From an uncultured Parabacteroides sp. (GTDB lineage: Bacteria > Bacteroidota > Bacteroidia > Bacteroidales > Tannerellaceae), in the NCBI GenBank assembly GCA_937894065.1, contig CALCST010000008.1, forward strand, positions 24,148 to 88,147: a stretch of DNA of 64,000 nucleotides, written 5' to 3'. The position numbers were made by a program, and so were the translations under genes. Shown piece by piece: positions 25,958 to 34,950 of this stretch. Under the pieces are notes generated by a model that was given only the letters and a program-made list of their open reading frames with translations, was not told where the DNA came from and searched no databases. Numbering within the stretch: the stretch's first letter is position 1; each line of letters begins with the position of its first letter.

Positions 25958-27664
25958 TTAATAATTATCCTTCAACAACCTATCCGCAACCTTATCTCCC
26001 AATTCACTAGCCTTGAGCAAAGACACTTTCGCTTCATCCATCTTTTTCTGACGTATTAGCGACACTCCGCGCAATCTGTGACAAGCAGCAAAGTCCGGAG
26101 CCAAAGCCAAGGCTTTGTCCACACTTGCCAACGCTTCGGCATATTGTTCCTTTCTAATCAGGACAGACGCTTCTTCGGCAAGATATGTAGCATTGTCCGG
26201 CGCCATCTTGATTGCTTCTTTTATGTCGGCCAAAGCGCCATCCAAATCGTTGGCACGGAATTTTGCCTGTTCACGGAAATAATAGAAACTGTCATTCACA
26301 TTGCCATTCATCATCTGGTAATACAAATCATAATCGGCAATAGCTTCACGATATTTCGTTAATTTCAGTTTCCAGTCAATACGTTCCAAAACAAACGGAG
26401 CTATTTCCGGTTTTGGAGATGATTCGCCCGCAACTATGGCACTATCCAACAAATTAATAATCTCTCCAATATTGACGTTAGGCATTTTCTCACGCAATTT
26501 GGCTGCCATATACCATGTTGAAGGCGAAGCTATGTCGCTTTTATTTACAATCATATATTCGTCATATGCTTGCTGCATATTTCCTTCGTTCACATATATA
26601 TCTGCCTTAAGCTGGTGATAAAGCGGCTTGTCCGATTCCGATATTGCCTCGTCCAGTTTTGCCTTTGCCGATTCCACACTCCAACTACCATTGTTGAGCA
26701 GCGAATCCGACGATGCTACGCCATACATAAGCTTAGCTTCCTGGTATAAACCTTCACTCTTATCGTCAACTTTATCCTGATATGAACGGATATCATTCAT
26801 TGCCATATCGAGGCTGTTTGCTCCTAATTCTTTTCTGAAATAAGCATAATGCGAAGCTCTGCTCAGATAAGCATCAGTATTTGATGGGAAAGTCTGAATG
26901 TAATCATTCAATGTTTCCAAATAAGTCTTTGCATCCTGTTTCCCCTGAAGCAACATAAGCATCACCTGTGCTTGCTCGGCATTCTCTGGCCACGCCTTGC
27001 GTATTCCCAAATCAGAATAAGTGGAGTTAAGAACATCCATTGCCTGAATAGTCAGACTACGCGCATAAGCAGCCGAAACGGCAAACGAACGTTCCTTATT
27101 TCCCGAAGCATCTTCCTGAGCAAGACCTATGACTTTTCCATCTTCCGTCATAATAGGCGAATTCACCCAATCATGATTTATCGGGATAGACAACTCATAG
27201 TAACTGTAATCGCCTTTCAGCTTTGTGATATCATTGATTTTGCCGCTTCCGAAATTCTTTATCTTACCTTCGGAGAAAGGCATAAGATAAGCAGTGCTTC
27301 CTTCAGCCGGCTTCTGGTCGGCTATGACAAGAAAAGCAACTTTCTTATCTACATCGGCACGCAAGCGGATAACATCATACAGCTCATCGGCACCAATCAC
27401 TCGCGACACTTCATATTCCTTGCCTTTGGCATCTTTCACCACGGCATGGTCAGCGTTTTTCAACACGGAATATGACGACAGCAACTCTCCCGTTTCGGAA
27501 ACGAAAAATCCGGTTCCTTTACGCAACTCTTTGTTGTCTTTATTATATGTAGTTATAACCACTACAGCCTGTTTCTGCTTGTCCATCCATTTTGGAGCCT
27601 TTTGCTGCGCATGGACAGACACGGCAATAAAACTTGCCAGAAAGAATGATATATATTTTCTCAT
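25958..27664 (-). CDS. Exported trypsin-fold protein with TPR repeats, probable pseudoprotease
   Basis: 568 residues from ATG 27664; the longer open frame upstream overlaps the FHA gene and is ignored. A signal peptide (MRKYISFFLASFIAVSVHAQ) is followed by a serine-protease fold: KGTGFFVSETGELLSSYSVLKNAD aligns with the usual GSGF...LLTNxHVV block, but the catalytic His is Ser66. The active-site Ser region reads WVNSPIMTEDGKVIGL where GNSGGP would be expected. Residues ~260-560 are tetratricopeptide repeats (for example DGALADIKEAIKMAPDN and AEALASVDKALALAPDF). It is therefore likely to bind rather than cut. It lies 16 bases after the FHA gene and is probably co-transcribed with it. Confidence 0.85.
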   Translation of the reverse strand: MRKYISFFLASFIAVSVHAQQKAPKWMDKQKQAVVVITTYNKDNKELRKGTGFFVSETGELLSSYSVLKNADHAVVKDAKGKEYEVSRVIGADELYDVIRLRADVDKKVAFLVIADQKPAEGSTAYLMPFSEGKIKNFGSGKINDITKLKGDYSYYELSIPINHDWVNSPIMTEDGKVIGLAQEDASGNKERSFAVSAAYARSLTIQAMDVLNSTYSDLGIRKAWPENAEQAQVMLMLLQGKQDAKTYLETLNDYIQTFPSNTDAYLSRASHYAYFRKELGANSLDMAMNDIRSYQDKVDDKSEGLYQEAKLMYGVASSDSLLNNGSWSVESAKAKLDEAISESDKPLYHQLKADIYVNEGNMQQAYDEYMIVNKSDIASPSTWYMAAKLREKMPNVNIGEIINLLDSAIVAGESSPKPEIAPFVLERIDWKLKLTKYREAIADYDLYYQMMNGNVNDSFYYFREQAKFRANDLDGALADIKEAIKMAPDNATYLAEEASVLIRKEQYAEALASVDKALALAPDFAACHRLRGVSLIRQKKMDEAKVSLLKASELGDKVADRLLKDNY

Positions 27665-27680
27665 GGTAAAAAAACTTTTT

Positions 27681-28211
27681 TTATTCCTCTCCGTCCGGAG
27701 TATGGAGAATAAATGTTGTTGCCCCGATTGTAACGATTGCTCCATCTTCAATGACAACTCGTTCGTTTTTTCCGAGGATTTCATTACGCAGGAATGTTCC
27801 CGTAAGACTTGGAAAATCGCGCAGTGTATAAACCAATTTTCCGTCGCTTCCCTGCTTCACATTGATGATGCAATGTTTGCGTCCCATACTAGGGTCGCTT
27901 GTTATGATTGGCGCATCAACTCCTTCGGTGTCTTTGTTTCGGCGTCCGATAACATTATCTCCCAAAATCAACGGCAAATCCTGCTTGAAAGCAAAAGCAT
28001 TCTCAATCACAGTTATGAATCCGCATGAGAAATCCGGTTCTTTCACTTCTTTTTCCAAACCGGACTCGGTGCGAACTACTTTGCGTCCTATTTTTATCTT
28101 GAACTGGGCTGTACATTGAGGACAAACTATAGCCAATACTTTTCCGTCAGGATATTTAGTATCATCAAAAGCAATCTGACGATCACACTTGGGACAAAAT
28201 ACTCTTTTCAT
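27681..28211 (-). CDS. Zinc-ribbon and FHA-domain protein
   Basis: 176 residues. An N-terminal zinc ribbon uses Cys6, Cys9, Cys30 and Cys33 (CPKC and CPQC). The C-terminal ~100 residues form an FHA domain (VIGRR, then SDPSMGRKHCII with the conserved Ser and His, then LRDFPSLTGTFLRNEIL). FHA domains bind phosphothreonine peptides. There is no export signal, so this protein should be cytoplasmic, whereas its operon partner is exported. No Ser/Thr kinase gene is in the window. A -7 box TATCTTTG lies upstream on this strand (28242-28235). Confidence 0.85.
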   Translation of the reverse strand: MKRVFCPKCDRQIAFDDTKYPDGKVLAIVCPQCTAQFKIKIGRKVVRTESGLEKEVKEPDFSCGFITVIENAFAFKQDLPLILGDNVIGRRNKDTEGVDAPIITSDPSMGRKHCIINVKQGSDGKLVYTLRDFPSLTGTFLRNEILGKNERVVIEDGAIVTIGATTFILHTPDGEE

Positions 28212-28440
28212 TTTTCTAATTTACATTTTGAGAACAAAGATATAAAAGGTTATGGATTTTTTCCACAATTTTACTCATTATTCCACAAAACAGGAATTAT
28301 AGCTATAATATCTTATCATTCTTTCTTACAATATGTTAACCAAAATATCATTTTTATGGCACAAGCATTGCCATTAGATATATGAACGGAATAACAAAGC
28401 ATACACATTATGCTGATTCAACATTTAAAACTCAAAGGTC

Positions 28441-28788
28441 ATGAAAAAAAGAATTATAGTAGCTGTTGCAATAGTATTGGGCAGCATTTCAGGAATAAAC
28501 GCAATTGAGAACGTAAACAAAACTAACGAAGCTATCAGAACTGAAGCAAATCTAAATACTTCGGATGTCGAGGAAATGGAATATACTGAAATTTATCTCA
28601 GCGACATCACAAATGAAGTTATGACAAAAATTGCGCAGGAAGGAGCAATGATAAAACAGGCTTTCATGACTTACACAAAGGAAGGAATACGCCTCTACAA
28701 ATTATTCCTGTATTCTTGCGAACTCCAGGAAGCAACTTTATATATCACGGAAACCGGACAAACTGTCAATGAAATAGTATTTCCTTGA
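28441..28788 (+). CDS. Small exported protein of unknown function
   Basis: 115 residues with a signal peptide (MKKRIIVAVAIVLGSISGINA). The mature part begins acidic (NTSDVEEMEYTEIYLSDI) and continues with a helix (ITNEVMTKIAQEGAMIKQAF) and an end containing LYITETGQTVNEIVFP. I do not recognise a family. It is the last gene before the susC leader, 740 bases upstream of susC. A weak stem (AAATCTC / GAGATTT, 28801-28827) follows it. Confidence 0.6.
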   Translation: MKKRIIVAVAIVLGSISGINAIENVNKTNEAIRTEANLNTSDVEEMEYTEIYLSDITNEVMTKIAQEGAMIKQAFMTYTKEGIRLYKLFLYSCELQEATLYITETGQTVNEIVFP

Positions 28789-28877
28789 TAAAAGAGGTGA
28801 AAATCTCGTTGCATACGAAAGAGATTTATTACTGATAATTTTATTCTTATTTTTATATAAATGCTAGTCTATTCTTA

Positions 28878-28957
28878 AAACTAAGTCTTGGTTTGTAAAA
28901 ATCAAGTCTTAGTTTTTATAAACTTAGTCTTAGTTTTTAAAAACTAAAGCTTAGTTT
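28878..28957. repeat. Four-unit palindrome array, 21-bp period (copy 2)
   Basis: Four 17-base units start at 28878, 28899, 28920 and 28941, exactly 21 bases apart. Sequences range from AAACTAAGTCTTGGTTT to AAACTAAAGCTTAGTTT and follow the same consensus as the array at 18036-18115. The flanks also share short words (TTACTGATAAT before, GAATATAT after). It lies in the 740-base gap before susC, about 330 bases upstream of the susC -7 box. Elsewhere in this gap are the susC promoter and leader; in 28960-29260 only a short GTGTG/CACAC inverted repeat near 29081-29106 was seen. Confidence 0.9.
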
Positions 28958-29266
28958 ATAGAATATATAATGTATTTCCGGATTATACGGCAAAGCTTAA
29001 AGATTATACAGCAAATAATAAGGAATATATATTATATAGCTCCGGCTTCCATAAGTTTGGTTGGCAAGGACATAATAAAAGTGTGCCGCTCTCACGAGCC
29101 ACACACTCCATCAAATAATTAATTAACAAAAAACAAAGACTGATTTCATTGGTCAAATAAATACTAAAAAACAACCTTAGTGATACAAATGTAAATAGTT
29201 TAATTTACTACAAACAAAATCAGTGACAAACACCACAAAAGTGATGACAAACGTATGCAGAGGCAT

Positions 29267-29298
29267 ATTGCCACAAGCTGTTCAATAGTATACTTTTG
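29267..29298 (+). promoter_or_regulatory. Promoter of susC/susD
   Basis: ATTG at 29267-29270, 20 bases, then TACTTTTG at 29291-29298. The predicted leader to the susC ATG at 29529 is about 220 bases. Confidence 0.7.
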
Positions 29299-29369
29299 CA
29301 TTTGAATTGATCTTAATAAACAATATAAATAATCTGCCACTTGATGACAGTGAATATCATTGACTGATA

Positions 29370-29424
29370 GCTGTGTTCCATTTCTCGCAACTTAGTTATA
29401 AAGCTTCAGAGAATGGAGCACAGC
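29370..29424 (+). promoter_or_regulatory. Leader hairpin in the susC 5' untranslated region
   Basis: GCTGTGTTCCATTTCTC (29370-29386) can pair with GAGAATGGAGCACAGC (29409-29424) with one bulge and one G-U, giving a stem of about 16 pairs and a ~22-base loop. The flanks TGAT and ATCA may extend it. A perfect 16-base palindrome AGAAAGAATTCTTTCT follows at 29454-29469, about 60 bases before the ATG. Confidence 0.55.
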
Positions 29425-29528
29425 ATCACTCAGTTCAAAAACACTCATTACTAAGAAAGAATTCTTTCTATTGAAAGAAATGCCAAAAGATTATTGGGAA
29501 TAATAACCGTTTTAAAACTTAATTTTAT

Positions 29529-32500
29529 ATGAAGAATCATGCATTATGGATGCTTCCGATGATTGCTATCGGAACTGTCGCATCTGCGCAAAATTCTGCA
29601 ATAACAGGAAAAGTTGTCGACGCTGATGGCTATGAACTTCCGGGCGTCAACGTAAGTATCAAAGGAACTAAAATCGGGACACTAACATCCATCGACGGAA
29701 CATTTTCAATCAGTAATATTCCAGACAAGGAAAAAGCCGTGATAGTTTTCTCATATATAGGATATAAAACTGTGGAAATGCGCGTGGGCTCACAAACATC
29801 ATTCAATGTGATGATGAAGGAAGACACGGAAAATCTTGACGAAGTTGTAATTCTGGGCTATGGCTCACAGAGCAGGAAAAACCTTACTGGAGCAGTGAGC
29901 CAGATTGACTCAAAAGTTATCGGAGTTCAGAATGTTTCAACTGTGTCAAAAGCTCTTGAAGGTTCAATCCCTGGACTTCAGGTTTCTGCAGCTGACGGAC
30001 AGCCTGGTGTTGATATGGGAATAAGAGTGAGAGGTGTAAGTTCTGCAACGGGAAACAATGCCTCGGCGCTAATCGTAATTGATGGTGTTCCGGCGCAGAA
30101 CGAAAATCCGCTGTCAAACATGAATCCTCAGGATATTGAAACAATTACCGTTCTTAAAGACGCAGCTTCAACTGCAATGTATGGTTCACGCGGAGCAAAT
30201 GGTGTAGTTCTGATTACTACGAAAAAGGGAAAGACCGGAAAGACTCGCATTTCGTTTGACGCAAGATGGGGATGGAATTCTATCGGTTCGTTCAACACCA
30301 GTGGAATGACTAGTGCCGCAGATTATTACACCTATGTTTGGCAATCAATCTACAACTCATACAGATATGGAGTTAACGGAACCGGACGTCCGGGAATTGA
30401 CGAGAACGGTGTTCCATACACAAATGTGAACAATCCTAACCACACTCACGAAGAAGCAGCCAAATTTGCCAGCGAGCATCTTTTCAACTACAATAGTGGT
30501 GCAAGCAACAGTGAAACAAATTTCTACAGAAATGGTTTGGGAAACTGGATGGCATATAATGTTCCGGGAGCAATCTACACCCCGGATGGAGGAACAGGAG
30601 TTCTGCAAAGTGCCACAATGAGCGGACAATATCTTGTTGGACTGGACGGAAAAATAAATCCGAACGCACAATTCCTCTATGGCGACGGAGATACTTATGC
30701 CGACGCATTGCTGAACACAGCTTTCCGTCAGGAATATAACATATCTGCCAGTGGAGGTTCGGACAAGGTAAGTTATTACACATCTCTCGGCTATCTGTCC
30801 GACCCGTCATATATTCGCTCTTCCGATTTCGAAAGATACAGCGGACGTGCCAATGTAGATGCCAAATTGTTCAAATGGCTTAAAGTTGGAGCTAATGTGG
30901 GATACACACGCACAACTACAAATGCGATGTCAACTAAATGGGGACGAAATCCGGGCGCTGCAACAGGAAACGTGATGCTGTATGTAAACGGACATTTGCC
31001 GACAATGTCAATGTGGGCGCGCGAAGCAAACAGCGACGGCTCAATTGGTAATATAATATATGTAGACGGACAGAAGAAGGAAGCCGGAGTTGAAGGTTCT
31101 TCTTATTCTCCTCTTGGTTCAACTGCAGGTAATCAGCTGGGGCGTGATATTCTTTTCGAGATTGACGAAAACAAGAATCAGACAGAAGTTGACCTTTGGA
31201 CTTCGAGAGTATATGCCGACTTTTCATTCCTGAAAGACTTCAAGCTGACTGTTAATTTTTCAATGGACCAACACGCCAATAAGCTGACAAAATATCTGAA
31301 TAGCAAAAGCGGGCTTGGTGATGGTGTGGGCGGCATAGGAATACAGAAATATACCCAAAGGATTATAAACACTCAACAGCTCCTGAGCTATAACAAGGAC
31401 ATAAACAAACATCACGTTGATGCATTGATTGGTCATGAATACAATGATTTGGATAAAGATATGCTTAGCTGGGGTTCGGCTTATGAACTGATTCCGGGAT
31501 ATATTTCTCCGGGAAACTTTACAAGCCACTATTATAATATTTCCAATCTTGCCACTCCGGGATGGTCGCTCGACAAAGTCCGAATGGAATCATATATGGC
31601 AAGGGCTAATTATGTTTATGACGATAAATATTATTTGTCTGGTTCTGTGAGAAGTGATGGCTCATCAAAATTCATGATAAATAAATGGGGCACATTCTGG
31701 TCAGTAGGCGGTGGATGGCGTTTCACATCCGAACCGTTCATGCAAGCGACCAAAGGATGGCTGGACAATGCTAAACTCCGTGCAAGCTACGGTGTCATTG
31801 GTAACCAGAATGGTATTGGTAACTATACAAACCACACTTGGACTTATGGCGTGGCTGTATGGAATCCTTCAACTAACGGCCAGGGAACAGGACAAGAATA
31901 TTCCATTGGCTATGGTTCGCTGATAAACGAAGAGCTTACTTGGGAAACAGTTCATACAACTGATATCGGTCTTGATTTCTCTCTGTTTGGAAACAAACTG
32001 GTTGGTAGCGTGGATTTTTATGATAATCTCACGGTCAACTCTTTCTACAACGAACCAGTATCTATTCTTGGAAATGCCGGAGCAGAAACCAGACAACGCA
32101 ATTCTGCCAAGTTAAGAAACAGAGGTTTTGAATTGGAATTAAGCACAAACATCATAAACACCAGAGATTGGACATGGAGCGTGTCACTCAACGGTACTCA
32201 TTACAGAACAATCTTGGTTGACGTTCCGGAATCTACAATTCCCGCCTGGAACGAAACTTCTGACCTTCCTAAAGGAACTTGGCTTGCCAACGGAGAAGGA
32301 TGGAGTGCGACTGGCTCAGGTGATACAAGTTTCCCGTTCTATCTGAGAGGCGAAGGTCGTGACTGGTATAATATCTATTTGTATAAATATGCCGGAGTTG
32401 ACCAGAACAGCGGTCTTCCAATGTATTGGCACCGCGTTACGTATGACGATGTGCACAACAATGACCACGGCGGACGCTACGCTAATTATCAAGTCGGAGA

Positions 32501-33092
32501 CAATGTTCCTACAACTGTAAGCAGCGACGCTTCGCAATATGAAATGGGAAGTGCGATTCCAAAATGGATTGGCGGATTCACAACTTCGTTGCGCTATAAG
32601 GATTTCGACCTTCAGGTGATACTTGCATATCAACTTGGTGGAAAATTCTTCTCCACAGAATATGCCAACGGACTTTACAGAAGTGCTCAGGCAGGAATTG
32701 GATATGAGCCTCAATCAACAGATTTGTTAGGAAATACCTGGACTCCGCAAAATACTAATGCATATTTTCCAATGCAATGGTATGCTGTTGACGAGAACTT
32801 TTATTACGATGGTTCAACCTTTGGTTCGTGGAAATACACAGATATGTCATTGTTCTCAGCTTCTTATTTGAGATGTAAGAATATCACTTTGGGATACACT
32901 CTTCCTCAGAACTTATTAGACAAAATGCATATAAGTAAATTAAGAGTATATGCTTCTGCTGACAATCTGTTTTTTGTTTCTGCTAAAAAAGGTGTTGACC
33001 CAAGTATGGCTCTTACTGGAGGTTGGGCTGTCGGACAATACATTTATCCAACTATGCGAACAATGTCCATTGGTATAAATCTTGAGTTCTAG
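29529..33092 (+). CDS. SusC/RagA-family TonB-dependent transporter
   Basis: 1187 residues. Signal peptide ending ASAQ; a carboxypeptidase-regulatory-like domain (~22-105: ITGKVVDADGYELPGVNVSIKG, TSIDGTFSI, VFSYIGYKT); the SusC TonB-box-region motif NLDEVVILGYG; a plug domain (DVETI-like MNPQDIETITVLKDAASTAMYG, RGANGVVLITTK); and a 22-strand barrel ending MSIGINLEF. It imports glycan oligosaccharides through the outer membrane with energy from TonB and is capped by the SusD-like lipoprotein encoded next. The length is normal for SusC proteins of this type. Confidence 0.97.
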   Translation: MKNHALWMLPMIAIGTVASAQNSAITGKVVDADGYELPGVNVSIKGTKIGTLTSIDGTFSISNIPDKEKAVIVFSYIGYKTVEMRVGSQTSFNVMMKEDTENLDEVVILGYGSQSRKNLTGAVSQIDSKVIGVQNVSTVSKALEGSIPGLQVSAADGQPGVDMGIRVRGVSSATGNNASALIVIDGVPAQNENPLSNMNPQDIETITVLKDAASTAMYGSRGANGVVLITTKKGKTGKTRISFDARWGWNSIGSFNTSGMTSAADYYTYVWQSIYNSYRYGVNGTGRPGIDENGVPYTNVNNPNHTHEEAAKFASEHLFNYNSGASNSETNFYRNGLGNWMAYNVPGAIYTPDGGTGVLQSATMSGQYLVGLDGKINPNAQFLYGDGDTYADALLNTAFRQEYNISASGGSDKVSYYTSLGYLSDPSYIRSSDFERYSGRANVDAKLFKWLKVGANVGYTRTTTNAMSTKWGRNPGAATGNVMLYVNGHLPTMSMWAREANSDGSIGNIIYVDGQKKEAGVEGSSYSPLGSTAGNQLGRDILFEIDENKNQTEVDLWTSRVYADFSFLKDFKLTVNFSMDQHANKLTKYLNSKSGLGDGVGGIGIQKYTQRIINTQQLLSYNKDINKHHVDALIGHEYNDLDKDMLSWGSAYELIPGYISPGNFTSHYYNISNLATPGWSLDKVRMESYMARANYVYDDKYYLSGSVRSDGSSKFMINKWGTFWSVGGGWRFTSEPFMQATKGWLDNAKLRASYGVIGNQNGIGNYTNHTWTYGVAVWNPSTNGQGTGQEYSIGYGSLINEELTWETVHTTDIGLDFSLFGNKLVGSVDFYDNLTVNSFYNEPVSILGNAGAETRQRNSAKLRNRGFELELSTNIINTRDWTWSVSLNGTHYRTILVDVPESTIPAWNETSDLPKGTWLANGEGWSATGSGDTSFPFYLRGEGRDWYNIYLYKYAGVDQNSGLPMYWHRVTYDDVHNNDHGGRYANYQVGDNVPTTVSSDASQYEMGSAIPKWIGGFTTSLRYKDFDLQVILAYQLGGKFFSTEYANGLYRSAQAGIGYEPQSTDLLGNTWTPQNTNAYFPMQWYAVDENFYYDGSTFGSWKYTDMSLFSASYLRCKNITLGYTLPQNLLDKMHISKLRVYASADNLFFVSAKKGVDPSMALTGGWAVGQYIYPTMRTMSIGINLEF

Positions 33093-33187
33093 TCTTTATT
33101 TAGTAATTAATGTTTCGAAAAACTTAATATGAGATAGTGGCAAAAATAGAATATTGAGTTACCGGAACCACAAAATATAATATTGTC

Positions 33188-34867
33188 ATGAAAATGAATT
33201 TTTACACAAAAAGCGCAATCATAGCTTTTGCCGGAACTCTAATGATGAGTTCTTGCGCAGATAAACTTAATATAACCGACCCAAACAAGTTCACTGATGA
33301 GCAGATTGAAGATATCCTTATGAACGGAACAGATGCTCAGAGAGAAATGATTCTTGGCGGATTAGCTGCAAATATGCCCGGACAGCTCTGCCGCAGAGAC
33401 AACAAAATGTACGGCGGTTTCAGCAATATGACTTACGACAACGAATGGGCTTTCGCCATGATGAGAGATTTGCAATGTGGTGACATTGTCTATGGCGACA
33501 CAAGGAACACAGCCGGCTGGGGAAGATACTATCGTAATGATCCTTCGCTTATGTATTGGGAATCAAACCAAGTTGAATCGTGCTACGGATATTGGGTTGG
33601 TCCTTCGCTTATTATAAACGAGGCAAACAAAGTTCTTATGTATTTGTCGGACGATATAGTTTCTGCCTCTGCCCTGCTCAAGAAATATAAAGCACAATGT
33701 CTGACTGTACGTGCTTTCGGATATATGGAACTGATGGAGCGCTTCACCAAATCCTATCTTCACGGAGGAAAGGAAGGAACAGGAATGCCTATATATACCA
33801 AATATGCATATAATGAGCCTGTTGCACCTTCATCTGCCGAAGAAACATGGAATTTCATAAAAGAAGACCTGAACCAGGCTGTAGAGCTGTTTGGTGAATC
33901 AAACTTTGGTAATGGAGGTTATACAATAGGAAATACTCAAACCGAAGTTTATGATATTGACCTTGGAATAACTCAATATATGGTGGCACGTGCTGCATTG
34001 CAAACCGGAGATTATCAATCCTGCATAACAGCATGCAAGGATATATTGGATCATTACGGATGGAAATTCATAGAAGAAAAACATTATGGAGCAGCCAATA
34101 GCAGAGTAAAAGCTATATGCGAGAAGAAAGATGATGTTTTCGCTGACGACAATGCTTTTATGTCTGTAGCAGTAAATCCTGAATGTATGTTCGGATGGAC
34201 TAACGACAGTAATCAATATCCATGGTTCTATCTTGACCCATTCAACAGTTCAAATGGCGGATATGGTGAAGATTATATGCAGATTGACGATGTTCTGTAC
34301 AGTAAATTCGCCGACACCGACTATCGTAAAGAGCGATTTACGACTGAGATAAATGAATTCCCTTATTTCGAAATCGTTTCCAACGACACTGTGTGGTATC
34401 CGAAAAATATTCCTGCATTTACATCTCTGAAATGGGCTGCCAGCATCGCTTCCGATCAGGACAAAAGAACACATGACAAGACAAATTCCGATGTGATTCT
34501 GTTCCGTACATCCGAAGTTCTGCTTATGTTTGCTGAAGCACAAGCCGTGTCAGGAGATGAAAGCGGTGCAAAAGAGACTCTCAACAAACTTTTGGCTGCA
34601 AGAACCAAGGCTGATGCGACTCCTCTTACTTGCGACACTTATCCTTCAATGCAGGGTAAATCTGCTTTGGAAATGGTAAAACTTCAGTGGAGAATGGAAA
34701 TGTGGGCAGAAAACGGTGTGAATTTCTTCAATCATAAAAGATGGAACGAAGCTCCGGTTTATGAAGGAAACAATCATTGGAGCGACAAAACTTCTGTCAC
34801 TATTGAACATATGACTTGGGATATTCCTGATAAGGAAACTCAGACTAATCCAAACTGGGGTAAATAA
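33188..34867 (+). CDS. SusD/RagB-family glycan-binding lipoprotein
   Basis: 559 residues with a lipoprotein signal (lipobox LMMSSC). Helical SusD fold with TPR-like pairs (QYMVARAALQTGDYQSCITACKDIL near residues 260-285), the ILFRTSEVLLMFAEAQ-type helix (here VILFRTSEVLLMFAEAQAV) and the C-terminal WRMEMWAENGVNFFNHKRW segment, which is diagnostic of the family. It binds polysaccharide at the cell surface and works as a lid on SusC. It follows susC after 95 bases, in the same operon. Confidence 0.96.
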   Translation: MKMNFYTKSAIIAFAGTLMMSSCADKLNITDPNKFTDEQIEDILMNGTDAQREMILGGLAANMPGQLCRRDNKMYGGFSNMTYDNEWAFAMMRDLQCGDIVYGDTRNTAGWGRYYRNDPSLMYWESNQVESCYGYWVGPSLIINEANKVLMYLSDDIVSASALLKKYKAQCLTVRAFGYMELMERFTKSYLHGGKEGTGMPIYTKYAYNEPVAPSSAEETWNFIKEDLNQAVELFGESNFGNGGYTIGNTQTEVYDIDLGITQYMVARAALQTGDYQSCITACKDILDHYGWKFIEEKHYGAANSRVKAICEKKDDVFADDNAFMSVAVNPECMFGWTNDSNQYPWFYLDPFNSSNGGYGEDYMQIDDVLYSKFADTDYRKERFTTEINEFPYFEIVSNDTVWYPKNIPAFTSLKWAASIASDQDKRTHDKTNSDVILFRTSEVLLMFAEAQAVSGDESGAKETLNKLLAARTKADATPLTCDTYPSMQGKSALEMVKLQWRMEMWAENGVNFFNHKRWNEAPVYEGNNHWSDKTSVTIEHMTWDIPDKETQTNPNWGK

Positions 34868-34950
34868 AAAAGAAACGAGTTGACAAGTGAACAAGTTGAC
34901 AAGGTTTATTATTTCCTTGTCAACTTACATTCTTGTCAACTCGTTTCTTT
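34868..34950. terminator. Long bidirectional terminator built from the ACAAGTTGACAAG repeat, copy 2
   Basis: The left arm (34868-34904) and right arm (34915-34950) pair almost perfectly over about 35 bases: AAAGAAACGAGTTGACAAG and AAGTTGACAAGG on one side, their complements on the other. The two AGTTGACAAG words in the arm are 16 bases apart, as at 25839. It separates the convergent susD and ccsBA genes and ends in T runs both ways. Confidence 0.85.

Noticed and set aside
27294..28028. Rightward 244-residue open frame
   Set aside because: It lies antisense to the FHA and trypsin-fold genes, both of which have clear domains on the other strand.
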